Assembly (NCBI GenBank): GCA_025617375.2
Contig: JAMYGW020000004.1
Coordinates: forward strand, 372,001 to 436,000
Origin: Acarospora socialis
Taxonomy: Eukaryota; Ascomycota; Lecanoromycetes; Acarosporales; Acarosporaceae
DNA length: 64,000 nt
Reading direction: 5' to 3'
Shown here: positions 11,772 through 23,247 of the stretch, in pieces
Layout: every line of letters starts with the position of its first letter
Numbering within the stretch: the stretch's first letter is position 1
The notes under the pieces: generated by a model
Database searches by the model: none
What the model saw: only the letters and a program-made list of their open reading frames with translations
Told to the model about the DNA's origin: nothing
Program-made: the position numbers and the translations under genes

Positions 11772-14364
11772 ATGCCTCCAAAGGCAACTGCAAATCAACC
11801 CGTTCTGGTCCCTATAAACGGGTACAGTGATGGTGATGTCAGTCACCGTCCGGCGCAACCTCCCTATGCGCCTTGTGACCCGGCCCTGTACCTGGAGAAG
11901 CTGGCGAAGAAGTGGATGGAGGACTCAGGGATTGCTGAGCCTGGTAAGTTGTTTGCGAGTTCATCAGCCAACTTCATTGCTGCATTTTAGTGTTCGTCAC
12001 TTGAACACCATGCTCTCAGTTGTATGCCGCATAAGCACATCATGTTTGACATATATTGTACAACACTGACGTGAACGACCATCACCATTCACTAACCAGT
12101 GCTCTTATTTCTTGCTGTTCTAGTATGCTTTGATTGTTAAGTTTCTTGAATCCAATCTATCTTCCGGAGTTACTGACTCCACAAACTCGCTCTTCGTCAA
12201 CAGTTTTTTGGTGTAACAAAGACCATCCACTGAATCTTTTCTGATACAGCTCAGCTTAGAGCTTTAGCAGGACCGCTCGTTTCCACTGCTTCAGTGGTTC
12301 GTTACCAGGCTTTGCAGTCTTATGAAGCATATTCTACCAAGGCCAATCTACCTTCCTAGTGGCCACGTTGAAGCTACAATAACACTAACTGACGAGCTCT
12401 TATACCTTCATTAGGCAAATCCTACATTCTCGATCGACTTCCCTCGGGTTATGTGCTCTTCGATAGGGCACGAGCCAGCGGCGCCGTAAGTCTACACCTT
12501 CGCCAAGCTGGCGGAGGAGATTGACTGACTGTGCTCTAACGCAAATAGAGAGACAAATATCTGTTCGGTCACCCAAGCCACCAATTCTTCGATTCTCCAA
12601 ACAGATTCTACCCGCATTTCCGGTATCTGATGAACCACGGCCAGGGAGATAACTGTAAATGTGGCCCGTGTACGACTACAGCGACGTCAGTTCCTCGTCC
12701 AGCCTCAGCTGCAGCTGCAGCTGCTCGCCTTAACAAAGGTAATTCCCCGAAATGAATCCTTGGACTCAATGGATAAGCATATCTCTCCCAGTTACTTTGA
12801 TAGTTTGGCTTAGTCAGTCAGAGACGTGTTCGACTGATTATTTTCGATGATTATAGGCAAGGCTAAAATGAAAGAAGTTGATACAGGACCAGTCGATGAG
12901 GAAGGGACCCCAGATATCTACGCCAGGCTTATGCAAGAGTTACTTCGCGTGGGACGACTCGACGTCACCTTTGACGAGCCAAAGAGTATGGATTGGCGTG
13001 CGGAACGGACCCTGCTCCCGGAGTTAATTGCTAAGACTTTGAATCAGCGGAGTTTCCTGCCTCGGGTCGGAGAGCTGGTGCTGTGGTGTCGTGACATGGA
13101 TGGAGAGATAAAGTTCGATCCGCAAAAGAAGGAGTTCAAATTCTATGATTCTGTGGCAAAGGAGTACACCGGTTTCCCTCAGTGGATGTGCGGAACCGTC
13201 GCGCAAGCACCGAACGAAGAAGTACAGGTGGAGGACATCTTCATGGATACTGAGAAGCAAAACGCTGTCAACACTTCAGGCTTCCGGGTTGAGTGTCTGC
13301 CAGATCCGAATAAGGAGGAGAAAGGGTTATCGAAACAATACTCCTATGTACGACTGAGGCAAATTCGTCCCTTTCAGTTCTGGGAGGAAATGTTAGAAGG
13401 CATAGCTCAAGATGACTGGCACCCGTCTATTGAGCATGGCCTGACTGTTATGGCTTCCATGTGTGTTGTCAAACCGTTCCGTTTTACAGGGACCTGGCCC
13501 AGCTGCAACGTCTCCTGCATGGGTATGTTCCTGGGATCGGAGTTATTCTATGTTGGAGATACTGTTCGTCTCATCCCTGAGCGAAGCAATGTGCAGGTCA
13601 CAGACGTCCTGCATATCGAGAAGATCTTCATCAAGTGGGCTAACCTCGAGGCCAATGCGGATGGCACAGTGAACGACGATTGCGCCTCCTACCTAGGTTT
13701 GCACTTGGTAGGGCACGCTTATACATCGGAGTTAAAGCGTGCATACAAGGGCATGACTCTTGAACCTGACGACGATACTGGACGGTATCCAATGGGTATG
13801 GAAGGTTATGGGCCTTGGTACTACATGCAGAAGCCAGGTTCTCGCCACGATTATACGTACGACCGCATTCTCGGTCGTTGCCACGAAGGGGAAGCGACGA
13901 TGTACTGGTCCGGGGGATCAAAAGCTACTTTGAACATGGGTCTCCGAGGCACTCAAGGAGCCCGGCTATACTCGGCAGACAACGACCAGCGCCTAGTAGA
14001 CTCGGGAAAGAAGTGGTTCTGGGGTGAGCATCGAGCCGACTGCCTTGACTTGGGTACCTTGAACGGTATGGAAGTTGGCAATCGGGATACAGACCGTGAC
14101 CCGAAGTTCTGGAGAGAAACCTTGCAGGTTATTGACGGCGAGACGTCCCACAAGGCGACGCACGTGAAAACGCCGGTCTCAGCGGAACGGAGAGCATTGA
14201 AGTCGGCCTTCACACCAATCAACTCTCAAAGTAGCCTTGTAGCGAGTGCATTGCAGCAGACCGATGACAGTGATGCGTCTAGCGACGATCATGATGTTAC
14301 GAAAGAAGACGGTCACGAAGAAAGGAACGATGATGATACCCTTGAGGCATCCGGAGCCCCGTGA
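11772..14364 (+). CDS. clr2: Clr2-type heterochromatin/transcriptional silencing protein
   Basis: The Clr2 family in fission yeast is part of the SHREC deacetylase-remodeller complex that silences heterochromatin in the nucleus. The model has four exons: 11772-11943, 12415-12485, 12549-12738 and 12857-14364, 646 aa. The N-terminal Clr2 transcription-silencing domain is split over exons 2-3. It reads ILDRLPSGYVLF, then DKYLFGHPSHQFFDSPNRFY, HFRYLMNHG and the CXCXXC cluster CKCGPC. The large last exon holds the second Clr2 domain (PRVGELVLWCRD, YVRLRQIRPF, FYVGDTVRLIPE). The C-terminus is acidic and disordered. All junction phases close. Intron 1 is 471 nt, unusually long here, and could hide a further small exon. 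An alanine run (SAAAAAARLNKG) from a GCT/GCA repeat lies before intron 3. Confidence 0.9.
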
Positions 14365-14991
14365 GGCAATTAATCAGCACACATATGGGTACCGATGAAG
14401 AGGATCGAGCTTTGTCTGGGTACCCTTGGCATGACTGGGGAAACGAGCGCAATTTGTGGAGCTCAGGGCTCAGAATTGATTTCGGACGCGAGTCGGCCGA
14501 GAAAAGGCATTTCTTCAATAGCTACCTAGTACATGATCCTCGATACCCCATGCTCTTTGGCGTAAGTGCGATGTTCGAGCTAGTCCTTTTGCAGTTTATG
14601 TGGAATGTACGATATCACAATCTTGCAGGCTACGATGAAACTGTTCATTCATAGTCAGGAATGATTACGAGTCTCTTTGTGCCTTTAACAGCATAAGGAA
14701 GCTTCATTCATGTCAGCTTCTTCATTCTGTGCAGCAACTTGCAAAAGACCGCATTCGTCAATCGACGCACGCAGAAGCCTTTGTACAATGCAAATGCGCT
14801 CTCAACATAATGAGACTACTCGACTTGCCTCGGTGCTCTGCCTGGGTGATGTGCGCGGGCCATGATCTAAAACAAAGGAACGATTGGAATAAGCCTTCCT
14901 GGCACCGTCTGCTATGCTGCTAACAGGCACTTCTCGTGAAGCTCGTACTAACAAGAGGTGTACGACATCAGACGTAAGATAATTGAAGAAC
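14365..14991. other. Intergenic region, no gene recognised
   Basis: This is 0.6 kb. An open frame overlapping the Clr2 stop (to 14654) has no recognisable similarity and is probably 3' UTR. Confidence 0.45.
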
Positions 14992-16941
14992 ATGGCAGAC
15001 AACGGTGGATACCAGCCGTGAGTTCTAACTCTCAACCCGAACTTCGTGATGTGCACCGCTAAGCAGGCATCGGTTTAGAAACACCGCTCAAGCCGCCCCT
15101 CCGCCATCACCTTCGGACGCGGCCTTCGAATCAATTGACTTCACGCTTGACTCCGGTGATGAAGAACAATTTGGGCGAGCGCCCTACGATGCTGCCGAGT
15201 CTCAAGATGTCATGGGAAATCCCAACCGCGAGGAGACCGAGCTCTGGGGCGAAGACGCTGCGGCTTTCATAGCTTCAGCGCCCGGCGGCGGATACGGGCC
15301 GAGCTGGATGGGTAAGAGGCCGCTCGGGCAAGGTGGCTTCGGGCGTGCTGGTCTGTGGGAGCGGTACGACGATGAAGGAAATGTGCAAGAGGTAATGATA
15401 CTTGTTCCTCTCAAGACCTTCGCCCGATCCAGCTCACGAAGCGCACAGAGAATGGTCATCAAGGAAAACATGCGCGAACGTGAGGTGGGCGAGTGGGATT
15501 CCCACGTCCCCGCCGAAGTGTACATCATGCAACGCTTGAACCTTGCCAACTGCCCAAGTATTGTGAGGCTTCTGAATTACAAACGCTTTCCAACGGCGCA
15601 AACGCACCGGCTCTATCTCGAGTATTGCCCACATGGAGATCTTCGAAAGCTTTACAAGCGGTACAAAGCGTGGAGGTAAGTTTCGAGAAAAGAGTCAAGG
15701 ATGATGAGTCCCTGGTTACTGACACCGCACTGTCCGCAGGCGTTATCTTCCAGAGGCATTTCTATGGCACGTTTTCTACAACTTGGTCGAAGCCAGCCTG
15801 GCCATGTTTTGCGGGCCTGGATATACTGCCTATTATCAAGCTTGGGCTGGTCACGAGGTTGTCCATCGAGACATCAAACCAGGCAACAGTCAGTCGTCGC
15901 TTTGGACGTTTTTCATCGAGTGATGCTGATTAATATATTAGTATTTCTCGGAGACGAACGCCCTCCTCAGCCAGACTCGGTCCTGGCGTCACACTACCCT
16001 ACTGCGAAAATGGGTGACTTCGGTCTCGCCATTGTCACTGGCCCTAAAGATTTTGACAACCCGCGAAAATACCGCCGTGCTGGTACGCCAGGATATAGGG
16101 CACCTGTAAGGCTCCCATCTCCAACCCCCCGGTCCGAACTAACGCGTCTGTGTGCCAGGAACAAGAGGCCAGACACAAGCCGAACGAGCAACCCCCCTGG
16201 ATGGCAGGCGAGAACGACCAAATCCTCTGGTGGACCAACGTGTGGGCGATCGGCGTGGTCATGTACGAACTAACGACGCTGCACCGCGCCGCGCGCGTCC
16301 TCTACAACCAGCCGGACGCCGAAGGGCGCGGCTGCCCGGCCATCTGGACCAACAAACGGCCCGAATACTCGCCGCAGCTGTGCGACACGATCCGCGACTG
16401 CCTGAACATGGACCCGAGCGACCGGATGACGATCATCCAGCTGCGGCAAATCACGCGCCGCTTCGCGCGCATGACGAAAGACCAGCTGGCGGGGCAGCGC
16501 ACGGCGCCCGATGTGCCGTGCGAGGAAGAGCGCGTCTACTACCGCGACAACGAGATCAACGACATGGCGCCCGGCGGCGACTACATACCGAGCCGTGTCC
16601 AGGGACAAATGTTGCGCGAGAGCGGCTTCTGGAACCCGGACGTCTCCGTGCTGCGGTACCCGAACTTCACGCCGTTTGAGGAGTCGGATGAGGCGGGGGA
16701 TGCGCAGGACGAGGCGGAGATGGCGGAGGCGGAAGGGGAGGTGCGGGAGTCGCGGACGATGCGCGCCCAGGTTCAGCCGGCGGTGGACGAGGATGAGGAT
16801 GGGATGGACGTCGATGAGCCGACGGTGGTGCCGGGCGCGGAGACCGAGACGGTGAGGGCCAATGTTGAGCGGCCGGCGCCGGACGCGCGCTTCGCTGGCA
16901 TGAGGACGAATGTTTTTGGGAGGCCGAAGATGGGGTATTAA
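14992..16941 (+). CDS. Serine/threonine protein kinase of an unassigned fungal group
   Basis: The model has five exons: 14992-15017, 15079-15675, 15740-15888, 15942-16105 and 16159-16941, 572 aa. A 60-residue acidic leader precedes the kinase domain. Kinase motifs in order: glycine loop RPLGQGGFGRAGLW, a probable ATP-binding lysine in MVIKE, the catalytic loop VHRDIKPGN joined across intron 3, the DFG of KMGDFGLAI, and GTPGYRAPEQ joined across intron 4. The catalytic H-R-D, K, N and DFG residues are all present, so it should be active. The usual aspartate of the DxWxxG motif in subdomain IX is replaced, reading NVWAIGVVMYEL. After the kinase domain comes an acidic tail rich in E and D. The last exon is far more GC-rich than the earlier ones. 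I cannot place it in a named family. The first 26-nt exon is inferred from phase and splice signals. Confidence 0.87.
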
Positions 16942-17355
16942 ATTGGTAGGTGCGGCAGGGGCTGTTTTGTTTGCTGGTTTCGTTGTAGTACAGGCTTGAA
17001 CGGCCTAGTATTTTGAATCATGACTGGGTCACGTCCTGCAGTAACTGAGTAGAGAGATATAGGTCTAGTAAAGATATCTATTTGCTTGAGCGTGGTATTC
17101 GAACACCATCTACCTCGCCTGAAGGGGCTGACTGTATACGCCGCTGTCGTGATTGCTCGTTGCGACGGTGCATTGATAGGTTCAGGACAGCAGTTGTGGT
17201 TCTCGATTTCTCCTTACCAGTGCAGAATGGACGAATTGCCTGCATATGTGGGGCACCGCGTCACTTAAAGAGCTGGAGTCGCTCTGCCCGAGGAGGGTGC
17301 CTCTCACATCCACCAAGAAAAAGCCGTACGTCCACATCGATCAAGTATTGCGAAG
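16942..17355. other. Intergenic region, no gene recognised
   Basis: This is 0.4 kb between two plus-strand genes. No site is recognised with confidence. Confidence 0.5.
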
Positions 17356-19158
17356 ATGAGCTATGGAAAGAGGCTCATTCCAGTCCTCGTCGACGAAGCG
17401 GCGAGAGACACTCCCGATAAGGTTTACGCGTCCATTCCTCGGTCGGACGATCTGTCAGAAGGGTTTGAAGATATCACCTACAAACGCTTCGCAAATGCCA
17501 TCAATAGAGTTGCTGCATGGCTCGATTCGGCGCTTGGGGGGCGTGACACGACCGGTATCTTTGCATATGCTGGCCCAAAGGACCTGCGGTATACAATCCT
17601 CACGGTTGCCGCCGTCAAGTCGGGTCGTGAGGTGAGAGGCACTGGTCCAAGGCTTGATCGAGCCATGGGTGCTGCTGCTGATACAGGGAGTCAGATTGTG
17701 CTGCCTTCTCCGTTCGCGGTGCTAGAAGGTCAATTGCAAGTTTTGAACTCCACGCGATGCCACACGTATCTCTGTCCTGTTTCAACGGTCCCTATGATTG
17801 AAAAGGTCCGTGCTGAACGGCCTGGCATGCAGCTTCTGGTGGTCCCAGGCTGCGAGGAGTGGCTCAATGAGGAGACGGTTGGAGATTATCGGTACCGGAA
17901 GACCTTTGAGGAGGCCAAGGAGGACACGTTCATGATCGTCCACACCTCTGGCACCACTGGTGGGTGAATATCTGGCTGCAATTGCAAGGCCCTCCGGTCA
18001 TAGCGGTGTGCTAAAGTATCTGAGAAGGGTTGCCTAAGCCGATCCGGTACACGAATGGTTCCGTCGCCACGTTTGATGCCCTGCAGAATCTACCGGATCC
18101 GGAGGGGAAATTGTGGTGGCATCTTATGGTTCGGAGTCGAATGTTCTGCCCCATGCCCACGCTTCATGTTGAGTCCCCTGGCTCTGATCTTTCACAGTGG
18201 TCATTGACTTGAGCTTCCTGGGTAGATTGCAGGCATGATCTTCTCGTTGCTGATCCCGACGTTCTTTGCGGTAGTTGCTGTAATTGGACCAGGTGATACG
18301 GCGGTGTCTGTCGCGACAGCTGAGCTACTGCAACGGTACGGTCATGTCGACGGCGTCCTATACCCACCAAGTCTCCTTGAGGATTTTTGCAGATCTCCAG
18401 CTTCATTGGAGAGCCTTGGAAAGTTGAAGTACATCTTCTATGGCGGCTCACCTCTAGAAAATTCAGCCGGACAAGTTCTGTCCGAGGTGGGAAAACTGGT
18501 AAACCTCATGGGGACGACGGAATGCGGTATTCTTCCAGTCTTCCAGCAAAGTTCACCAGACTGGAGCTGCTTCAAGTTCCATCCATACTTGGACTACCAA
18601 ATGGAATCACGTCATAGCGGGACGTTTGAGCTCGTCCTCACTCAAACAGACAGATCCAAAGAATGCTCCACTACGTTCCATCATTACCCACATCTACAGG
18701 AGTTCCGCACAAAAGATCTGTACGTGAAACACCCTACCAAAGAGGACTTGTGGATCTATCGTGGACGAACCGACGATCTCATAATTCTCTCTCACGGGCA
18801 AACCCTTGACCCAACGACCATGGAAGCGATGATAAACGGCCACCCGCATGTTCGGTCCGCGATCATTGGAGGTGACGGGCGTGCTCGCCCTTTCCTCCTG
18901 GTCGAGCAGGCCATTGATACCCGATCTCCGGACCACGATCGAAACACGCGGCTCGATGATATCTGGCCGGTCGTTGAGGAGGCGAACGGCTTGTGCTCGG
19001 AATATGTGCGGCTTACTAGACCCCTGGTCATTCTGAGCTCGACTGAGAAGCCGTTCGAAAAACTCGCGAAGGGTTCGGTCGATCGTCGGAAGACTCTTCG
19101 GGAGTATCAGCATGAAATCGACGCGGCTTACAATAAGCTAGATCCACAGGAAGGGTAG
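17356..19158 (+). CDS. NRPS-like adenylation enzyme lacking carrier and reductase domains
   Basis: This is an ANL-superfamily adenylate-forming domain of the fungal NRPS-like (Lys2-type carboxylate reductase) kind. It would activate an unknown carboxylic acid as an acyl-adenylate. The model is 17356-17623, 17687-17959, 18028-18167 and 18226-19158, 537 aa. Motifs: P-loop VHTSGTTG interrupted by intron 2 then LPKPIRYTNGS, A5-like LMGTTECGIL, A8-like YRGRTDDLIILSHGQ, and the catalytic lysine in KLAKGSVDRR. The protein ends about 20 residues after that lysine, where full-length relatives go on to a phosphopantetheine carrier and a NAD-binding reductase. I see no trace of either downstream to 20.6 kb. 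The first intron is 63 nt and open, so retention would add 21 residues. The third junction, CMPMPTLH-type to IAGM, restores the conserved LH..AGM stretch. It may be a truncated gene or a free-standing enzyme. Confidence 0.82.
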
Positions 19159-20672
19159 TGGCCCGTGGAGCAATGCCATGTGGTCAGCCTCGACCGCACC
19201 CTGGAGGGACTTTGCCATATGCTTGGTAAGGTAGGTTTGTCAAACAAGGTGTAGATGTAGAAGGAAATGATGAACAGAGATCTGGACGCAGAATCATAAT
19301 GCTCCGGCCCTAACTGCTCTTGTGCTTCTTCCCGCGCCAATTATAGCCTACAGCTGGCCCGCCCCAGAGCCTTCATGCCCGGCATGCACTCCGTAACACC
19401 TCCACCAAAACCAGCATTTGGTGAGGGGTGAAACGCACTGGCGCTTGTGCCCTGATGCATTGTCGAGGTTCGGCTTCGGTAGGAAGAGCGTTGACGCTGG
19501 AAAAGTGGGAATGTCATGCGGGGGCATCAATCGTCCACCCAGCATTCGATCTACTCGTACATGTCTGCTTACTCAGCACTCCCACGATCCAGAACCTAGC
19601 TTTACAGGTAGACATGACTTCCTTACCGTCTCATAAGATTCCACAACCGTATAAGGTGAAGCCGTGGCAGCCACTACCCTTTCAAGAAAAGACCAAACGA
19701 TCCCGTCCGCAAGGAAAGGTACATCGATCTGAGAAGCACGTGTGGAGCTGGGGCACGGCAAGTATATAAACAAGGCCAAGTAGCTTGTTTCATCTACACC
19801 GCTACAATCGCCTTACCTCAACGTGATCTCTGTACCTACAGTAAGCCATTGCATGCTCTATCTTGCTGTCATTTTATGCAGTACGCATACTTTCTCCAGC
19901 GGCTCAAGCGGGGTTTGATCCCTAGCAAAAGGATTCTCACATCTAAGATGCACCGCCAAGGATACTCGAGGGTTCTCCCTGGTAGACGCTTCAGGCCAAC
20001 CTCCCGCCTGTCGACGGTCCAAACCCGGTTTGTCTCAAAAAACCGAGAGTTGATTGATCCAGATTCAACCTGACACAAGTCAGACGGAGAGATTAACGGC
20101 TGATGTCGTCCGTGAGATGGATAGTGCGATTCAGGTTTCCATGCATCGTGATGGTCTCTCCGGTGAATAGGAGAATTACAGGCGTATCGCCGTATGACTT
20201 CGGTATACGGCCTCGAATAAGCTTAATGGGGTGCAGACACTACTGGCTCACGGCATGGAACCCTAAGTTACATACCTATACCTTACCTCCCTCCCCGGTT
20301 AGTGCCTGCACGGCACGATGCTTCAGACATCAGACATGTCCAAGAGTACTCTAGCTTGGTACTGAATGGGGAAGTTCGCCGTAATGAAGTGGTAGCGTGC
20401 TCTCTGAAAAAGCCCTCTCACCCCGCTTGTCACTCCTACCTTCCTTCTTTTATCATCTTGATCGTTGTTGACGATCTTCAGAGTTGCTTCACCATAATCA
20501 GTAGTCTACACTGGTGGTAGACTCCAACGGCATCTCAGTCACTCATTTACCCTGAACACCCACACAGTCCTTTCAGTAATATTAAACTACAAGACATTTC
20601 CACTTCCAGACCGTCTCCAAAGACTCTTTTCATTCAACCTTCGAACCAAATTCATCAGATACGCCAGCAGCA
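19159..20672. other. Intergenic region of 1.5 kb, no gene recognised
   Basis: No similarity to the carrier or reductase modules expected after an NRPS-like adenylation domain is seen. A TATATAAA box sits at 19763-19770. About 85 bases further on, an ATG at 19853 opens a 21-codon frame whose start looks like a signal peptide (MLYLAVILCS). This may be a decayed or unspliced small secreted gene, but it is unsupported. CT-rich sequence just before 20673 fits the leader of the GH45 gene. Confidence 0.4.
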
Positions 20673-21910
20673 ATGGCAAAAGTTCTTCGCAACCTTGCGA
20701 TCTTAGCTCTCCTCACTACCTCCGCTACCCTTGTGACTACTCAGGCATCTGGCTCCGGCAGTACGACTCGCTATTGGGATTGTTGTAAACCCAGCTGTGC
20801 CTGGCCAGGCAAAGCCGCCGTTTCTGCCCCCGTGTCGACGTGCGACATTTATGACCAGCCACTCTCAGACCCTAACGCTGCCTCTGGCTGCCAAGGAGGA
20901 TCGGCCTACATGTGCTCCAACCAGAGCCCGTGGGCGGTCAGCAACGACCTGGCCTACGGGTTTGCCTCCGTCAACTTCGCTGGAGGTAGTGAGAGCTGGT
21001 GCTGTTCTTGCTACGAGTTGACCTTCACCAGCGGCCCTATCGCCGGCAAGAAGATGGTCGTCCAAGCAACGAACACCGGTGGTGATGTGGGTAATAACCA
21101 ATTCGATCTTGCAGTAAGCTCGTCCTAACCTGGCGTACATTCGTCGGTCTAACCCTCGTGGTAGATGCCAGGCGGCGGGGTCGGTCTCTTCAATGCCTGC
21201 ACGAACCAGTGGCGTGCGCCGCCCTCGGGTTGGGGTCAGCAGTACGGTGGTATCTCGTCCAACACTTGCTCTTCGTTCCCTGCTCCACTCCAGCCTGGTT
21301 GCAACTTCCGCTTCGGTTGGTTCCAGGGCGCCGACAACCCGAGGTGAGCTCCGTAATAGACTCTCGTTTGTCAACAAAGGTGATTGCTAACTTTGAACAG
21401 TGTCAACTTCAGGCAGGTTTCTTGCCCCGCTGCTCTTACAGCTAAGACGGGCTGCGTCCCCAATGACAATGGCGCACAATATGTAGGCAGCTTTCTTTCC
21501 AGTCTCTTCATCCGTTGTACCTTGTTATCCCTTCAAGCTGAACTGTAGTCAGCGTCCTCGAAGGTTCTCCATCTAACTTGAGCACTTAGGGGTCAAACTC
21601 TGCTAGCCAAAGCCTCGATCAGCCTCCTAGTGGGTCCACGCCTAATTCGTCGCCCACTACAAGTCCGTCTTCTCCAACCTCAATATATCCTTCTTCGGTC
21701 CCAGCTTATTCATCAACCACAATCCTTTCTTTCTCTACGGTCTATTCCACTCCTTCCTCACCAAGCATGCCTACGTTATCCAGCTCTGAGAGTGGAAACG
21801 AGTCCTCACCAAGCATGCCTACGTCATCCAACTCTGAGGGTGCAAACGAGCCGAACGTTGATCCCGAAGGATACTCCAGCGACTGGAAAAACTACTCACC
21901 CTGGTGGTAA
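20673..21910 (+). CDS. Secreted GH45 endoglucanase with Ser/Thr-rich tail
   Basis: This is a family 45 endo-beta-1,4-glucanase that cuts cellulose internally outside the cell by an inverting mechanism. The model has four exons: 20673-21113, 21165-21343, 21401-21482 and 21590-21910, 340 aa. A signal peptide covers about residues 1-25. The GH45 signature [13 protein letters not shown] carries the first catalytic aspartate. The second is in NQFDLA, joined across intron 1 to [12 protein letters not shown]. The cysteine-rich fold is complete ([31 protein letters not shown]). About 100 residues of Ser/Thr/Pro-rich sequence follow and end in SPWW, where many relatives carry a CBM1 cellulose-binding module; none is present. 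The tail contains a 48-bp tandem duplication (21755-21802 and 21803-21850) encoding a repeated SSPSMPT block. It is likely induced on plant cell-wall substrates, judging by the family only. Confidence 0.95.
21755..21850 (+). repeat. 48-bp tandem duplication inside the GH45 tail
   Basis: Two adjacent 48-bp units (21755-21802 and 21803-21850) differ at only a few bases. Each encodes 16 residues beginning SSPSMPT. The unit length is a multiple of three, so the frame is kept. Confidence 0.9.
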
Positions 21911-23247
21911 CTTAGACTACGAAGTCACCCGTGAGCCGTAAGTGGACGCGTTGGCTGCATCCTGGCGATGCTCTTAGTGCAGGCTTGAGGCCCTTTGACT
22001 TTCGTTTCGGATGTAGATAGCTTTAGCCCGACATACGTTCTCTCTACACCTTCATTTCTTCCATGAGCTGTTCATCTTGTGTATAGCTATTAGCTCATTC
22101 AGTAATCGAGAACGATCCAATCGTTGTGGATCGAACGGGCATTGGGCCGTCCCGCGAGACATGGTATTGCACAATGCGAACGGAGCAGGGTGATGTCAGA
22201 TAAAGTGCAAATGTAGAGATGCCAGTTCCCAACATAGATTGTGCTGGCAGCCGCATGGGTATCACTCTACTCCTGCGTTGCGCTGTCGTGAAAGCGGTCC
22301 GACCCCTATTTCCTAGATCCAGGCGACAAACTACCTTGATGCCTTATAAAAGACATCGGTCTATGAGTAGCCCGGTGTTATAGTCATGCGTATGGATTGT
22401 TGCCCAAACTCGTGGCCAGGGTAGAAACTAGAAATGCGCCTAAACTCCATGCTTGAGCTCCGGAAGAACTTCACCTGGATCAACTCTAGAGTTATGCCTA
22501 AACACATGCCTAACTCGCCTATACATCCCATGCTTACGAGGTAAACTCATGCTCCAACTCATGTTCAAATTCCCTCTAATTGCATGGTTCTCGCCGCCGA
22601 TGCAGCAAATATGCATTTTGAGATACAGCTACTAGCATGTTTATGCAAATATTCACATCTAGATATGAGTCTGGATTCAAACACAAGGGTCATCATGCTG
22701 GGCGTGGACTTGACTGACAGGGGATGCCCAGAGGCATTGCGGCTCCTGACGGTAAGCTTAATACCTCCCTGGAGTGAGGGGATGACTCAGCATCGCAGGC
22801 GCGGCTCTCCTGTTTTTGGGCTACAGTGCAGTTAAACCTACCAGGCTGTTTAGACAAATCGTTAATAACATTGGATAATATTGACCAAGTACCTATCTGA
22901 GTAATTTAAACAACTTAGATGTCACACCGATCTATCCTAATACGGCGTATCCTGCGCCAAGGCTCTTTCAACACGTCACAGCTTCCAGAGGGGGTGGCCT
23001 ATACTGTATGCCTGTGTAAAATAGAGCACGAGCAGCCTAAATGAGCCGTGGACCTTGCCTGTCTAGTGGGGCGGCCACCCGGAAAGTTCGCTAATGCTCA
23101 GCTGACCTCTTAACTACCCTTCCCACTCTTCCCCAGAACTCAGGCTTCCTCCGCTTTCATCTTCAGTAAAGAAGAGCCCATAACATATACCATCCACCTT
23201 TGCGTCAACATCTCCATTCCTCATCGAAATTACACTCTATTCCAGCA
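21911..23247. other. Intergenic region of 1.3 kb, no gene recognised
   Basis: It includes an AT-rich patch at about 22850-22960. Short frames inside lack recognisable domains. The last 150 bases are C/T-rich and likely contain the leader of the HMG-box gene. Confidence 0.5.
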
